Source of the DNA: Symbiodinium kawagutii | Taxonomy: Eukaryota; Sar; Dinophyceae; Suessiales; Symbiodiniaceae | NCBI GenBank assembly: GCA_009767595.1 | Contig: VSDK01018580.1 | Location: 62,001 to 126,000, forward strand | Direction of reading: 5' to 3' | Length of the DNA: 64,000 bases | Shown here: piece after piece, positions 17,228 through 28,166 of the stretch | Layout of the letters: the number at the start of each line of letters is the position of its first letter | How positions within the stretch are numbered: the stretch's first letter is position 1 | Notes under the pieces: model-generated | What the model was told of the DNA's origin: nothing | Seen by the model: the letters and a program-made list of their open reading frames with translations, nothing else | Databases searched by the model: none | Translations under genes and position numbers: made by a program

Positions 17228-20200
17228 CACTCCAGGACGTCCCATTCAGAGCCTTCCACCTAAGTCGACGCAAAACACATGCAGGACCGCAGCAAACATG
17301 CCGTGATGCTGGATAGCGAAGAATCCAAGGTTGGTCGTGGCTGAGAATCATTGTGAAATCATCCACAGGACACGAACTAAGGCATATATTTGTTAGTATG
17401 CAAATCGTGATGCAGCTTCTTCAAGATGTAACAATGTCACCAATTGCTCAGCACCAAAGCACAAAGGAAAGCACAACCACTGCACTGAGAGCTGCACATC
17501 GATCTTTAGGTGAACGGACAACTTTTTGTAGCCCTTCAACTGTGCCTCATGCCAACAAAGTGTTGGTACTGGAGCGAAGTTTCGTGGTCTGACAATTGGG
17601 GCAGTAACAGTTGCTCGCGTTTCAGAATTTGTTTATGAACCTTGCTTCTCTGTAAGCCTTGGTTCATTCATCCATGACTAAGAATGAGAGTTCAAAGGTT
17701 GATTGATCATGGAAAACTGGTATGAACTGGTCGGACATGTACAGTTGGCAGTTGCCAATGGATGACTTTACTCCGCTTGTTGAAAAATGGATGGATGCTG
17801 AAAATGGAACAGGTCAGTTCGATGCGATGCAATGAGCAAGCCGGGTCTCTTGCTTTCCAGTTTTGGATCGCAAGTTGTGGCTTCGATCTTTGCTTGTTCA
17901 GTTGGTTGACAGCTATCAATGCAAACAGTCTGTCAAAACAGTTCAGCGGTTCAGCGTCCACTCAGTCATGCCAGTTGACTATACCCAGAGCACGATTTGA
18001 GCTTTTCTTGTTTTCGGCAATTCTGCCAACCTGGTCCTGGGTCCCAAACATCACCAACTACATGGCAGTAACCAACGGCAATGGATCAATCCATGCGAAC
18101 CAACCATAGCATGTTGGTAACAAATATAGAACTCACGTGTATGTTACGATCTCTTCTTTGAACTGTCGAAGCATTCGCCAGACCCTTGCGCCTCCAACGT
18201 GGAATACTTCCGGCCGTCCACCGTCACTTCCTGTCACCAGGTGCTCCAACATCGCCACGGTCCCAGCATCACCAAATCATCAGCGATAGCCCGCTGTCGT
18301 CTTTGAACTCGGAAAGCATGACATGATTCCAAGATATTCAAAGGAGCCTTCCACAATACAAAAAACGAACAAAATCATCAATCATTCAGGAGCAACCGAT
18401 ATATCAACCCATGTCAACCCATATCAACCCATGTCAACCTTCAATGTGTCTGGTGGTCTGGCACCCCCACAAGTGATCATGCAGCCCAGCCGGCCGCCTG
18501 CCCTGCCAAGCACGTCCGGAAAGACTCGTAGACAGCGCCGTAACAAATGCCATCCCTGGATGATTTTGGTGACTCACAGGGCGCAAGCATTAAATCGATT
18601 GAGTGCTACAGTCATGAATGGATCAATGACAATGAATAGAATGATCTTGATACAATGGATCATTCAGTGGATCATTGATGATTTCATGGATCAATCAACC
18701 ATTCATGGCTCAAAGAATTCATCCAATGACTGGGTTATCATGTTGAAGCACTAGCATTAGCTTGTGCCTGGCCATCAATCTGCTGAGGCTTCAACAGTAG
18801 GGGTTCTCCCAAGTGGTTCTTTGGGCAGACCACGTTGTTGGGCCTCGTGACTGCACTCAGCAGGCAACAGTGATGTGGTTGCCGTCGTGCACTGCTTTCA
18901 CGAGGATCTATTGAAACTTTGTTCAAAAATCAATCTAAATATTCAAAGTAACTTAAACATAAGATAAACCATGATCTTAAGCCAATGTAAACTAAGATTA
19001 TTTAAAGATAATATTGGCTATTTAAGCCACAATATTGGTTTATAAACCAATGTAGCCAATGTAAACCACTCTTCGCAGTGACTGAAGTCCAGCACATGGA
19101 TGTTTCATCGGAGCCAAGACACGCTGTCTTCGAGATGGGTGGGGATCTCTCTGGAGGGATGAAACCTGAGCTGAGGCACCACGTGGTTGAAACCTCTGAG
19201 ATAGTCTGAGCACCCGGGCAGTCGTACAGCTTCACGGGGATCTTGAATTTCTGGAGAAAATTCAGCCGCAAAGACTTTATCACACAAATTCAATCAAAGA
19301 GAAAAGAAGAAGTTTGAATAGAAGCGTAAGGAAACAAATGGACTGAAAGGAAGAAGAAAAAAAGGGAAAATAATCAGGAAACAAGTGTTAAGAATAGTTA
19401 AAAGGTGACAAAGAGCTGCAAAGTTCAGCTTCAAAACCTGCTTCCAGCGTCCTGTGTCACCAGCTCGCCCCAGATGTCTCGTTCCTGGCGCAGGCGCCGC
19501 TAACGTGGCGCAGCTGCATGCGCTGAGGGGCGCCTCGATGCCAAAGGACAGGCCGATGACTCCATAGCCGTGGCTGCCATCGAAGGCTTTCATGCACCAA
19601 GTCTGATCACCTGCGAGATGGAGCTGTACATCACCGAGCTGTAGACACAGCTAGGCTACAAGGACTGCCATGGCTAGGCATGGCGGCCAGGTGTCAATGG
19701 ATTTTCAGGAGCAAGGTTACATCAGCAATCCGAATTAGATGCCATTGCTGACTGCTGTTGATGATGCTTGCAAAGCTGTAGAACCTGATGAGAGCACAAC
19801 AGGAGATGCTATTGATAGGCGAAAACCTTGCGGTATCTGTTCCATGCTGGCATAATGGAAAGTCCGACCAGCATCAGAGTCTCATGATAGATTGCCATTG
19901 GCACAACAGTTGCTGGGTGATCATTGTTCCAACTCTTGTTCCAAATCTTTTTCTCTTTAATAACCCAACATGACATGGCAACGGAAAATCACCCTTTACA
20001 ATGAGACAACCTGGGACACCAGCTGTAAAGGTTGAATTTTCCATTGCCATGTGATTTTACCAGAGGGTGGTTCCACTGATTGGTTGATGTCCAGTGATTT
20101 ATTGATGCACTTGTCATCCAGCGCACCGAACAAATAGAAAGTTCCGCAGCGTTTCTCGGTCAACTCTGCGGGTGGCCTCGGTCGCAGGAACGGCTTGCCA

Positions 20201-20790
20201 TGCTTCCACCGGGGACCCCAAACGGTGAAGCCACGTTTCCATGTTGAACCAGAAACATCCAGAAACCTGGGTCCCCCAAAACAAATCTGTGACATCAACC
20301 GTTGATTTCATTCAAAAAATCTCTGGGATGCCTCGGGGTAGCTTCCCCAAATGGTCCCCTTTACGTTGTCCCCCTTGGCGTCCGCATCTCTGCAGGTTCC
20401 GGGGCTTCCCAGGGCTTCCCCACGTCACCGCCAGCAGCGCCCGTTGTCCCAGACTGGTTTTCCACTCCGTGACGCCTGCAGAGAGGTCGCTATAGCTGCA
20501 GCAGTTACGCCTTCATGGGTAGATGCATAGATGGACAAGCAGTGGGATGGATGGATATAGATAAATATGTAGATAAGAGACCTCCACAATTTTGGAACAA
20601 ACAGTTGGACAGTGAGTTCAAGAGATAGTTGTTGGATAGACTACATGATTGAACTAGTCACATCCACATTATCTGGATAGTGTACTAGTTGTTGGATAGG
20701 TAGTCTCTACATGATCTCTACATGTCACACCAACATCTCTGCAGCACGAAGCTGCCTTTGTAAGGCCAGAAAGGCGGCGGTGGAAGACAT
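17228..20790 (-). CDS. FkbM-like SAM-dependent methyltransferase, multi-exon
   Basis: ATG at 20790 (MSSTAAFLALQRQLRAAEML). Exons: 20790-20731, 20475-20429, 20266-20127 (KRCGTFYLF), 19610-19534 (DQTWCMKAFDGSHGYGVIGL), 19484-19452 (ERDIWGELVTQ), 19250-19214 (KFKIPVKLYDC), 19150-19083 (ISKTACLGSDETS), 18230-18184 (VTVDGRKYSTLEAQ) and 17259-17228 (VEGSEWDVLEW). Phases match at the first four junctions and at 19083/18230; the link to the last exon needs at least one unseen exon. The order SFGIEERD, KLYDC, DGRKYSTLEA and VEGSEWDVLE matches FkbM/Methyltransf_21-type proteins common in dinoflagellates, where VEGSE is the conserved acidic motif after the SAM fold. The substrate cannot be told. Introns are mixed: 19533-19485 is GC-AG and only 49 nt, 19451-19251 appears GA-AG. 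The true 3' end was not found. Confidence 0.6.
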
Positions 20791-21423
20791 GGTTTGCCAG
20801 GTCGGGAACCTCGGCTGAGGAAAGCTGCTGCCTCAACCCTTAACACATCTTGATTCAGTTATAATTGACTATATTAGTGAACAACTTAATAATATAACAA
20901 CTTAGTAATATATATTAGTTATAATTGACTGAGTCATCAGTAGTATAACAACTTAGTAATGACTCAATCAACTGTTGTTAATGTGATAACTCGTGACTAT
21001 CTTAACTGCAGCTCTTACTACAAATACTTATTCATCATTTGTCGTTTGGTAGTGATTTACAGATGCAGCTATAATCAAACAAAACGAGAAGAATGCATCC
21101 ACTGAGTACTATGGAGTTGGGTTTCAGGAAAATATGAAATTTGCATAACATGGCAAAGTCGGAAAGATCAACAGAAACAAAAATGATCAACAGATTGGAG
21201 TGTTCCAATGAGATAGGTCTTGAAGCTGCAAAACGACCTAGCAACAAACAGCTGACAACATCAGTCTCAGTGTTTACATTCCTCCTGGTGGTTGCTTTCT
21301 GGCTGCCTGATATTCTAACAATCTCACATTTTCAGCCATGAAATGAGCAAAACGCCAGCATCCATGGCTGGTTCATGACGATTTCTTCATGGCTCAGGCG
21401 CCAACTTTGCGACCTGCCCTCAC

Positions 21424-22271
21424 CATAGTATTCACACGGCTCCTCGGCACCGCACGGCAATCCACAACTCAAAGGCATTGCAAATCATCAAGTCGTCCGA
21501 ATCCAGTTTGCAGCTTGAGAGGACTTACATCAACTTGCACTTGACATCAACCTGCCAATCAGCAACATCCAACATCTTACATCATCGACTTACATAAACC
21601 TCCTGTTATCTGCTTCCCACATCCACATCCAACCTGCACCCAACAGGACCATGCCCCAACTACCTCTGATACCACTCATGATGTCCTGTTCGGGCACTGG
21701 GATCAATGGGTTGCCCATCTTCTGCATGAGCGGTTTGGGCTCCTGCGTGCCGTGGTGACCGTTGCAACTGATGGTCAATGGTGGCGAATGCTGGCGAACT
21801 AAAATGATGATTCCAAGGTGCATGACGGCTTGCAACTATGAGTATTCGTGACATGTCTAAGCCATGCATGATGGTTCACGATGGGGTTCACCGGGTCTGG
21901 TAAAGGTCATTGATGGTTTCTTGAGCGTTGACAATGGCAATGGCTACTGATGATTCGTGGTAGTCATTGCTTGTCAGTCTTGCGAGGCCAACAGTGGTAG
22001 CTCACAAGACGTAGCGTTACCAACATACAGAAAACACACAAATGCAAATTACAGGTATCAAACTTGCTGACTTCCACGTCTTCAATGTAGCGCGTCCGCT
22101 GCGAGTTCTGCACTTTTTGCCGCGATCCCTCTGATTCGTTGCCTTTTGGCAGCTTCAGCTCATCGCAGGTGTGAATGACGAGAATCGAGTGAATCACCTG
22201 GCGTCGGATTCAACAAGCAAATCAAACAAAGTTCCATCTCCAGTCGGCTTTTCAAGCTCAACGTCACCCAT
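21424..22271 (-). CDS. short multi-exon gene, product unknown
   Basis: A possible start ATG at 22271 opens MGDVELEKPTGDGTLFDLLV. The patch 22197-22072 (VIHSILVIHTCDELKLPKGN) joins 21742-21664 (EPKPLMQKMGNPLIPVPEQD) in phase, and that joins 21467-21424 (VVDCRAVPRSRVNTM) in phase, each with AG acceptors and GT donors. The relation between the ATG patch and the 22197 exon is unresolved, because the CCAG|GTGATT at 22198/22197 can be read as either acceptor or donor. No domain is recognised. Downstream to 20791 there is only AT-rich sequence with no further exon I can support. Confidence 0.4.
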
Positions 22272-22496
22272 CATCAGCCAAACCCAAACCCGTCGTCTCG
22301 CCCAACTCCAAATCATCCAACCAACCTCCACTTTAACCATATTCACCTTCGTTTTGTCCGAAAAAAATCGATCTCAAAAAAAAAAAATCCAACAAATTAT
22401 TTTTCCAACCAAGTGCCCCAACCTACTGACCCACCCTATCCCCACCTGCCACGCTGGGGCGCGCCATGGCGGCGCCGCAACGCACCCCGCGTGGCG

Positions 22497-24533
22497 TCAC
22501 GCGGGCCCCGTGGGCTGCGCCCGGGCGAAGGTCGTGGCCTCCGTGGCGCGGCGCTCCCGCAGCAGCTCCGCGATCTGCGCGCGCCCAGAAGCCGTGTAGT
22601 CCTGCGAAGGAAGCCGATCTCGGGAGATGTGATAATGGATTCCCGATATTTTCCCATTAGTCCTAGTAAAAAAGTACTTAAATGTATTCCTGCACTAGGA
22701 AATTACTGCGATAATCGTTTTAAGTATTTATGTTTATGAATTTATTTAAATATCGCGTTTTTTTTACTAGAAATATCGCAATAAAAGATATAATATTCAA
22801 AGTATATATATGATATTATACTAGGTATAATGCGATAGGAAAATCATATTTAAGTACTATGGAATTCATTTGAGCACAGAATAGTATGCATTTGTAGCAT
22901 TTATACTGTGAATCTACAAATACGTTTCATTGGGTTGCACTTTGGTCAGTAGGTGGCGAATAAAATTGAAAGATGATGGAAAGCCATGAGGATACACTGC
23001 TATTATTCGGAAAAGGGACATAAATCACAGAGCTGTGTGATATCCTAAGGGTATCTGCGAATTCTTGTTGCACAACTGTGTGATAACACAAGTCAGGATA
23101 ATGGAAATGTCCATGATATTACCCTTACTTTTAGCCGTGTTGTCCTTACTTTTGTAATAATAGGAATGATATCCATCTTTACCGTTACTTGGATGGTATA
23201 TTATTCAGCGCATTACTTGTATTATCAACGATAAATAATCTGATGTCGCCATTAAGATGGCTATGGCTATGATACTAGAATGCCTCTTCCAATTAGCTCG
23301 AGTACCACCTACTGCGGATATATCAAATGGTGAAGAGCTTGCTGCTAGGGTGGGAGCTGCCAGGATGGCTACGAGAAGAAAACCGTGAGGAGGTAAACCA
23401 TTCTCCATCGTGGATCTTAATGGTTAAAGATGGTGGAATGGCAACAGGTGAATGGTGATGAAGTGAAACTAGCGGCATCTAATGGTCAGGATTCGTGGTG
23501 GATATGTGGATGATGCTGCTTCATGAGCCCATTCGTGGATAATGATGGTTGGTGGTTTGTTTCATGATTCGTGATGCTTATTGATTGCAACTAGATGCAA
23601 CTAGTGGCAACATGTAACAACCTTAAATGAAGCCGCTAGGATCATTGGCTCTGCCCCCAAGGGAGTGCCAGTGGTTCCTTGGTGCTACCCATCCCGTCCC
23701 CAGGTCCTGATCACTGGGAGCCAAGGCCACACCCAAGGGAGTTCGGCCCTGCGAATCGATGGCGTTGCAGTTGCAGTCCCGGAAATCCAGCAGTGCCTTC
23801 GCGATGTTCACGTGACCCATCAGGGCCGCAATGTGCCTCAGCTGAGGCAGTTCACTGCTTCATGGGTATGTGGCACTGCTCATGGCGAAGCATTTGTTGA
23901 AGTCAGTGGAGTTCACTGCTTCATGGGGTGGCACTGATGGGGAAAAGGTGACGTAACTGCAATGGCAAAGGCATTATGTGGGTCAAGAGGGTGACCTTGG
24001 GCCTGTGACTTTTTCTCCAATTTTTTCCCATAACCATTGGCCTATCAACCAACATTCATCAGCACCATCACTAGTCAACGGTTGCTCATAATTCTTCACA
24101 ATGTACCGATATAGAAATGAAAATTTTAGCATCATCATGGCATCATCCAATCATGACTGACCTCATAATTTGCATCTTGCTGAGTCGCAGGGGAGTCCTC
24201 TCGAACTCATCTTTGATGTTGGGATCCTCCACTGCATTGAGCCACATTTCAAACTCGTCATCGTTGCCGATCCTGAGTTGCAAATTTCTCCTCAAAATGC
24301 CTAGATTTCCCAACCAAACCCATGGAGTGCCAGGGCGGCAGAGCCACCACTGGGAAAAACCAAAGCAAAGACTCTGCTTCAACTTACGAACATGCGAAGG
24401 GGGTGTTTTTTTGGGGGAGAGTTTGATGAGAGCAGGTGGAGTTCTGCCTGGCTAAGCCTAGGGTCTCAGCTAAATGGAACATTTTGAGGCGGCCGTAGTA
24501 GAGAAAGGCCTGCATCTTGGCTGCATCCGACAT
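22497..24533 (-). CDS. small ankyrin-repeat protein, multi-exon
   Basis: ATG at 24533 (MSDAAKMQAFLYYGRLKM). Exon 24533-24481 joins 24272-24162 in phase (IGNDDEFEMWLNAVEDPNIK). Exon 23841-23689 holds a clear ankyrin repeat (MGHVNIAKALLDFRDCN, then DSQGRTPLGVAL). A terminal exon 22601-22497 ends in TGA and reads DYTASGRAQIAELLRERRA, which resembles the helical end of an ankyrin repeat. DPNIKDEFERTPL in the second exon is another repeat-like segment. A further exon is needed between 24162 and 23841, and possibly one near 23350. Ankyrin repeats bind protein partners; which one cannot be told. The region 22650-23200 between exons is AT-rich intron. Confidence 0.55.
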
Positions 24534-24861
24534 GGGGGCTGTCAACGCTTCACAGCTTGCTGTCCCACGTTAGACTGACCTGAAACTGAGCCAAAAAGCC
24601 GCGGAGTCACCACGTCACAACACGAGTTTCGATGTAAGGGTCACCTCTCTGCCATTGGAACATGTCCAAAGCTTGCGGCAAAGACTTGAGAATTTCGAGT
24701 TGCTGCCCTCAAGGCCGTCGACATCATCATTTTGCATGTCCTCACACATTATCACACAGAAGTTGTACTATCATACATGTATCTCAAATCAAGATATGCA
24801 AAAAAGAACAAAAACACATCTTCAAGTCATCTTGTAGCATTCTTGCAGCATCTTGTAGCAT

Positions 24862-27352
24862 CTACCCCTTCCTCCGTGGTATCTCCATGGGAGTGCGGGC
24901 GCTTGCTCCTCCACTGCCAACTTCGCGGGGTCTCCCACGCGGAATCTCAGAGCGTCGCGACCTGTTGCGGCTGGGCAGGTGGATGAATGAACAGCTCATG
25001 AAACGGTGGATGCTTCCATGGAAATAGGTGGGTTAAGCAGGGTGGGATGATGGGTGGAGGATGGTGGAGGATGGGTGGATGATTAGTCACCATGGTGAAT
25101 GCTGCTCAATCAATGTTAACCATCATTGGATGAGGATGGTGAGTGATGATGGCTCATGATGATTAGATGTCTAACAACGGGTAAATCACCGCGAAGGGTG
25201 GCTGATTGACGATGGGTAATGGTGATTATGAATTATGATTATGACAATTGTGGTTTGCAGCCATGGCAAAAAACCGAGTAGCAGCTTTCATCACAAACTG
25301 ATCATTGAATACTAAAAAATCATTAACGCCCTAAGAAAAACTCGTGAGAAGCAGACCCATCAACCTCAAGAAGTGAATCTCCCCAAGCTGATCACCTGAA
25401 TTCGTAGACGACTTCCCACATGGCCTCACCTCCCAACCACCTGTCATCACCTCCCATGGCAGCAGCGCGCCGCCGGCACGCCTAGTTCGCACTCCCTGTG
25501 GTGGATCAGTTCGGTGCCGATGGGTGGCTTGTTGCTGCCACCGTAGGGATGGATGCACAGCTCCCTGGGGCTGTCCATGGTTTGGATCACGAAGCCCGGC
25601 AGCATCTTGTCTTCCGCCAGCTTCTGGTACTTGAAGTGGTGCCTAGGAGTCATGGAGTCATGGGCACACCATGAGGGACGACTGGGGCAAGATTTTCATG
25701 GACATCAATGGAAGGATGGACATCATTTCTATGGACATTAATTCAGTGGGACTTCATGTTGGGAAAGCAAGTACATGAAGCATGTATCAAGGAACATGAC
25801 TCGCTGATTCTGATAAATTTCTGATGGAAAAAGTTCTAAATGCAACTTTCAACAAGAGGGCTGGACAAGAGGATCGCCCGCAAGTTGTCGCTTCTGGTTG
25901 GTACTTGCAATCATCGAGCATCAATTTACTCCACCATCGATGAATCATAACCACCATCAACCATCAGCCACCAACCATCAACAACCAAAACTACATCCTT
26001 CACCAACCATCACCAGCTAACCACCATGAACCAATCATGGAACCACCCATCCGCCATCAAAGGTCACCATCCCCAGCTCCCAACCGTCCCAGGGCGCCCT
26101 CCAAGGCCCATCCTCCCGCGCCATCCGCACCTGGTGGCCCCGCAGTCCGCGGGGAACGCCACGCGCGGTTCGGCAGGCGCCTCCGGGCTATCGTCCGGGT
26201 GCCCACACTGGCGACCTGGCGGAGGGTCATTGGTGGACGGGGATGGAGATGTGCCAGGGGAGGAGGGGATGGGATGGGATGGGATGGGATGGGATGGATG
26301 GATGGATGGGATGATCCCATGGTAGGATGGTATAGGGTGGATGGGATGATCGCAGGGTGGGATGGTAGGATGGGAGGCTTAACATGAAGATGGGAGGGTC
26401 AACCTCCATGTAAGCTGGGATTGATGGAGATATCCCATGAGAACTGGATTCTTGGGATGGCAAATGACTTGATCAAGACTCAACTGCAAGATGAGCTCAA
26501 CTTCATGGTTTATGCGAGAAACCGGTGAAGCCCGATGGTTTTATGCCAAAAGAAATGGTCCCAAGTTGAACATGCAGAAAATCCGGCGACAAAACATCAA
26601 TCTGATCGGTGATCTTGATCTTGGAGTTCAAGAATTTTGCTTTGGCAGCAATCCTGGAGGTCGCGGCTGGAAGAACTTAATCCTTCCAGGGCACCGGCCT
26701 AGCTGAAAGTGGAAGGCACCACCGGAAGCCACAAACTGCACGTTCTTGGCCTGAGCCACACTGCGAGACCATAGATCCACCACCCATGAATTCACTCAAA
26801 TTGGGAGATCCATGAGTTGATTGGGTGGCTTTTCATGGGTCAACCGACCGGTTGAAGTCATAGATAGGGTCCATAGTTGATGGCTTTTCATGTGGGTGGG
26901 TGATCTATGCTTGTGGATGGTAAGGAGGATCAGTGGTTGATCTATGGTTGTGGCTTTTCATGGCTGATTCACTTCGGTTCAAGGAACCTCTGCGCTGTTG
27001 AGATGCACGCCCGAGGCTCCCGACCGGGTCATCCTCGCAATCTTGGAAGACCAACCTGGGAGGTCCAAGCATCCGGGGGATGCCAACATCCAGCTCTGCC
27101 ATGGATGCTTGGAGCCACTACCGTTCTTTTGACCATCATGAGCAGGTGGAGAACTGGATAGAACTGGAGCCCTCATGGTGATGATCATCAGCTGTTTTAT
27201 CCACTTCTCCACCTGATTCACCTACCTGACACGGGGAGCATCACCAGCTTTGGTGTGGCGCCGGCGGCTCTCTGGGCTGCCGGACACGGTGGTGTCCTCT
27301 CCAGTGGCGTCATCCTGACTGGCAACCTCGGGGCCCGTCGTTACCTCCACTC
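24862..27352 (-). CDS. multi-exon gene, product unknown (Cys-containing, possibly lectin-like)
   Basis: Exons: 27352-27226 (EVTTGPEVASQDDATGEDTT), 27055-26988 (LVFQDCEDDPVGSLGR; joins in phase), 26750-26699 (AKNVQFVASGGAFHFQL), 26207-26131 (CGHPDDSPEAPAEPRVAF), 25642-25451 (DKMLPGFVIQTMDSPRELCI; joins in phase) and 24970-24862 with a TAG stop (joins in phase; TPMEIPRRKG end). At least one exon is missing between 26988 and 26207. The segment LCIHPYGGSNKPPIGTEL has the look of a ricin-B-type beta-trefoil repeat, but without the QxW signature I would not call it. Acidic Ser/Thr-rich patches (27352-27226, perhaps also 27620-27550) may be repeated units. Confidence 0.45.
26264..26310. repeat. (GGGAT)n microsatellite
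   Basis: Six GGGAT units followed by GGAT units, continuing as degenerate GGGATGGTA words to about 26400. It lies in an intron of the minus-strand gene. Confidence 0.85.
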
Positions 27353-27953
27353 CTTTCCATGAAACGATCATTTATCAACATTCACTGCCATTCATCGATC
27401 ATATCAAATCATATCATCAGCATCATTCATCATATCATATCAAATCATATCATCAGTACCATTCATGATCAACCATTTGTCATCATTGACAATCAACATC
27501 TGCAAGACAAGTGCTTGCGAACTCCAGAGCCACCAGCTGGGGCACCAACGCAAAGACCGCTGATGTGAACCAAGGTGTTGCTATTTCCACTGGCGTCATT
27601 GGCAGTGGCCACAGGCTCCTGCAATAAGATCAAGGCGTGAAGTCTTCCACGGAAGCAACCATCACTCATAGCCCCACTAGTGCCAGTGGTACCCTGTTGG
27701 CAACGGATGGCTGGTGAGCAAGAGTGCATGTTAAATCCAGCATGTGTAGGTCATCTTTTGGGAAGGCTTGAGAGTTCGTCCCAGATTCCCAAAAAGTGGC
27801 ACGTCGTCAGGGAAGATGTCCGAACATCAGCCAGTTCAACGATGCTAGATGCTTAACAGTGATTTTTATTGACACCACTTAAATGACAAGGCATCTATTC
27901 CTGCCCCTGAGCTTTCACCTCCCCTTCACCAAGGTCGCTGCAGTCACCCAACA

Positions 27954-28105
27954 TCAACGTTTGTCACGGTGGGCGAGGCGCCGGACCTTGGGTTCCTCCA
28001 TCCGTGGCACCACCACCTGCTGTTTGAAGCCCAGGAAGGTGGCAGGAGCCTCCGAGGTTTGGAAGTACTGCGCCTCGCCTGCGCAGCGAGGTGAGGGTTC
28101 CCGAA

Positions 28106-28166
<61 letters not shown>

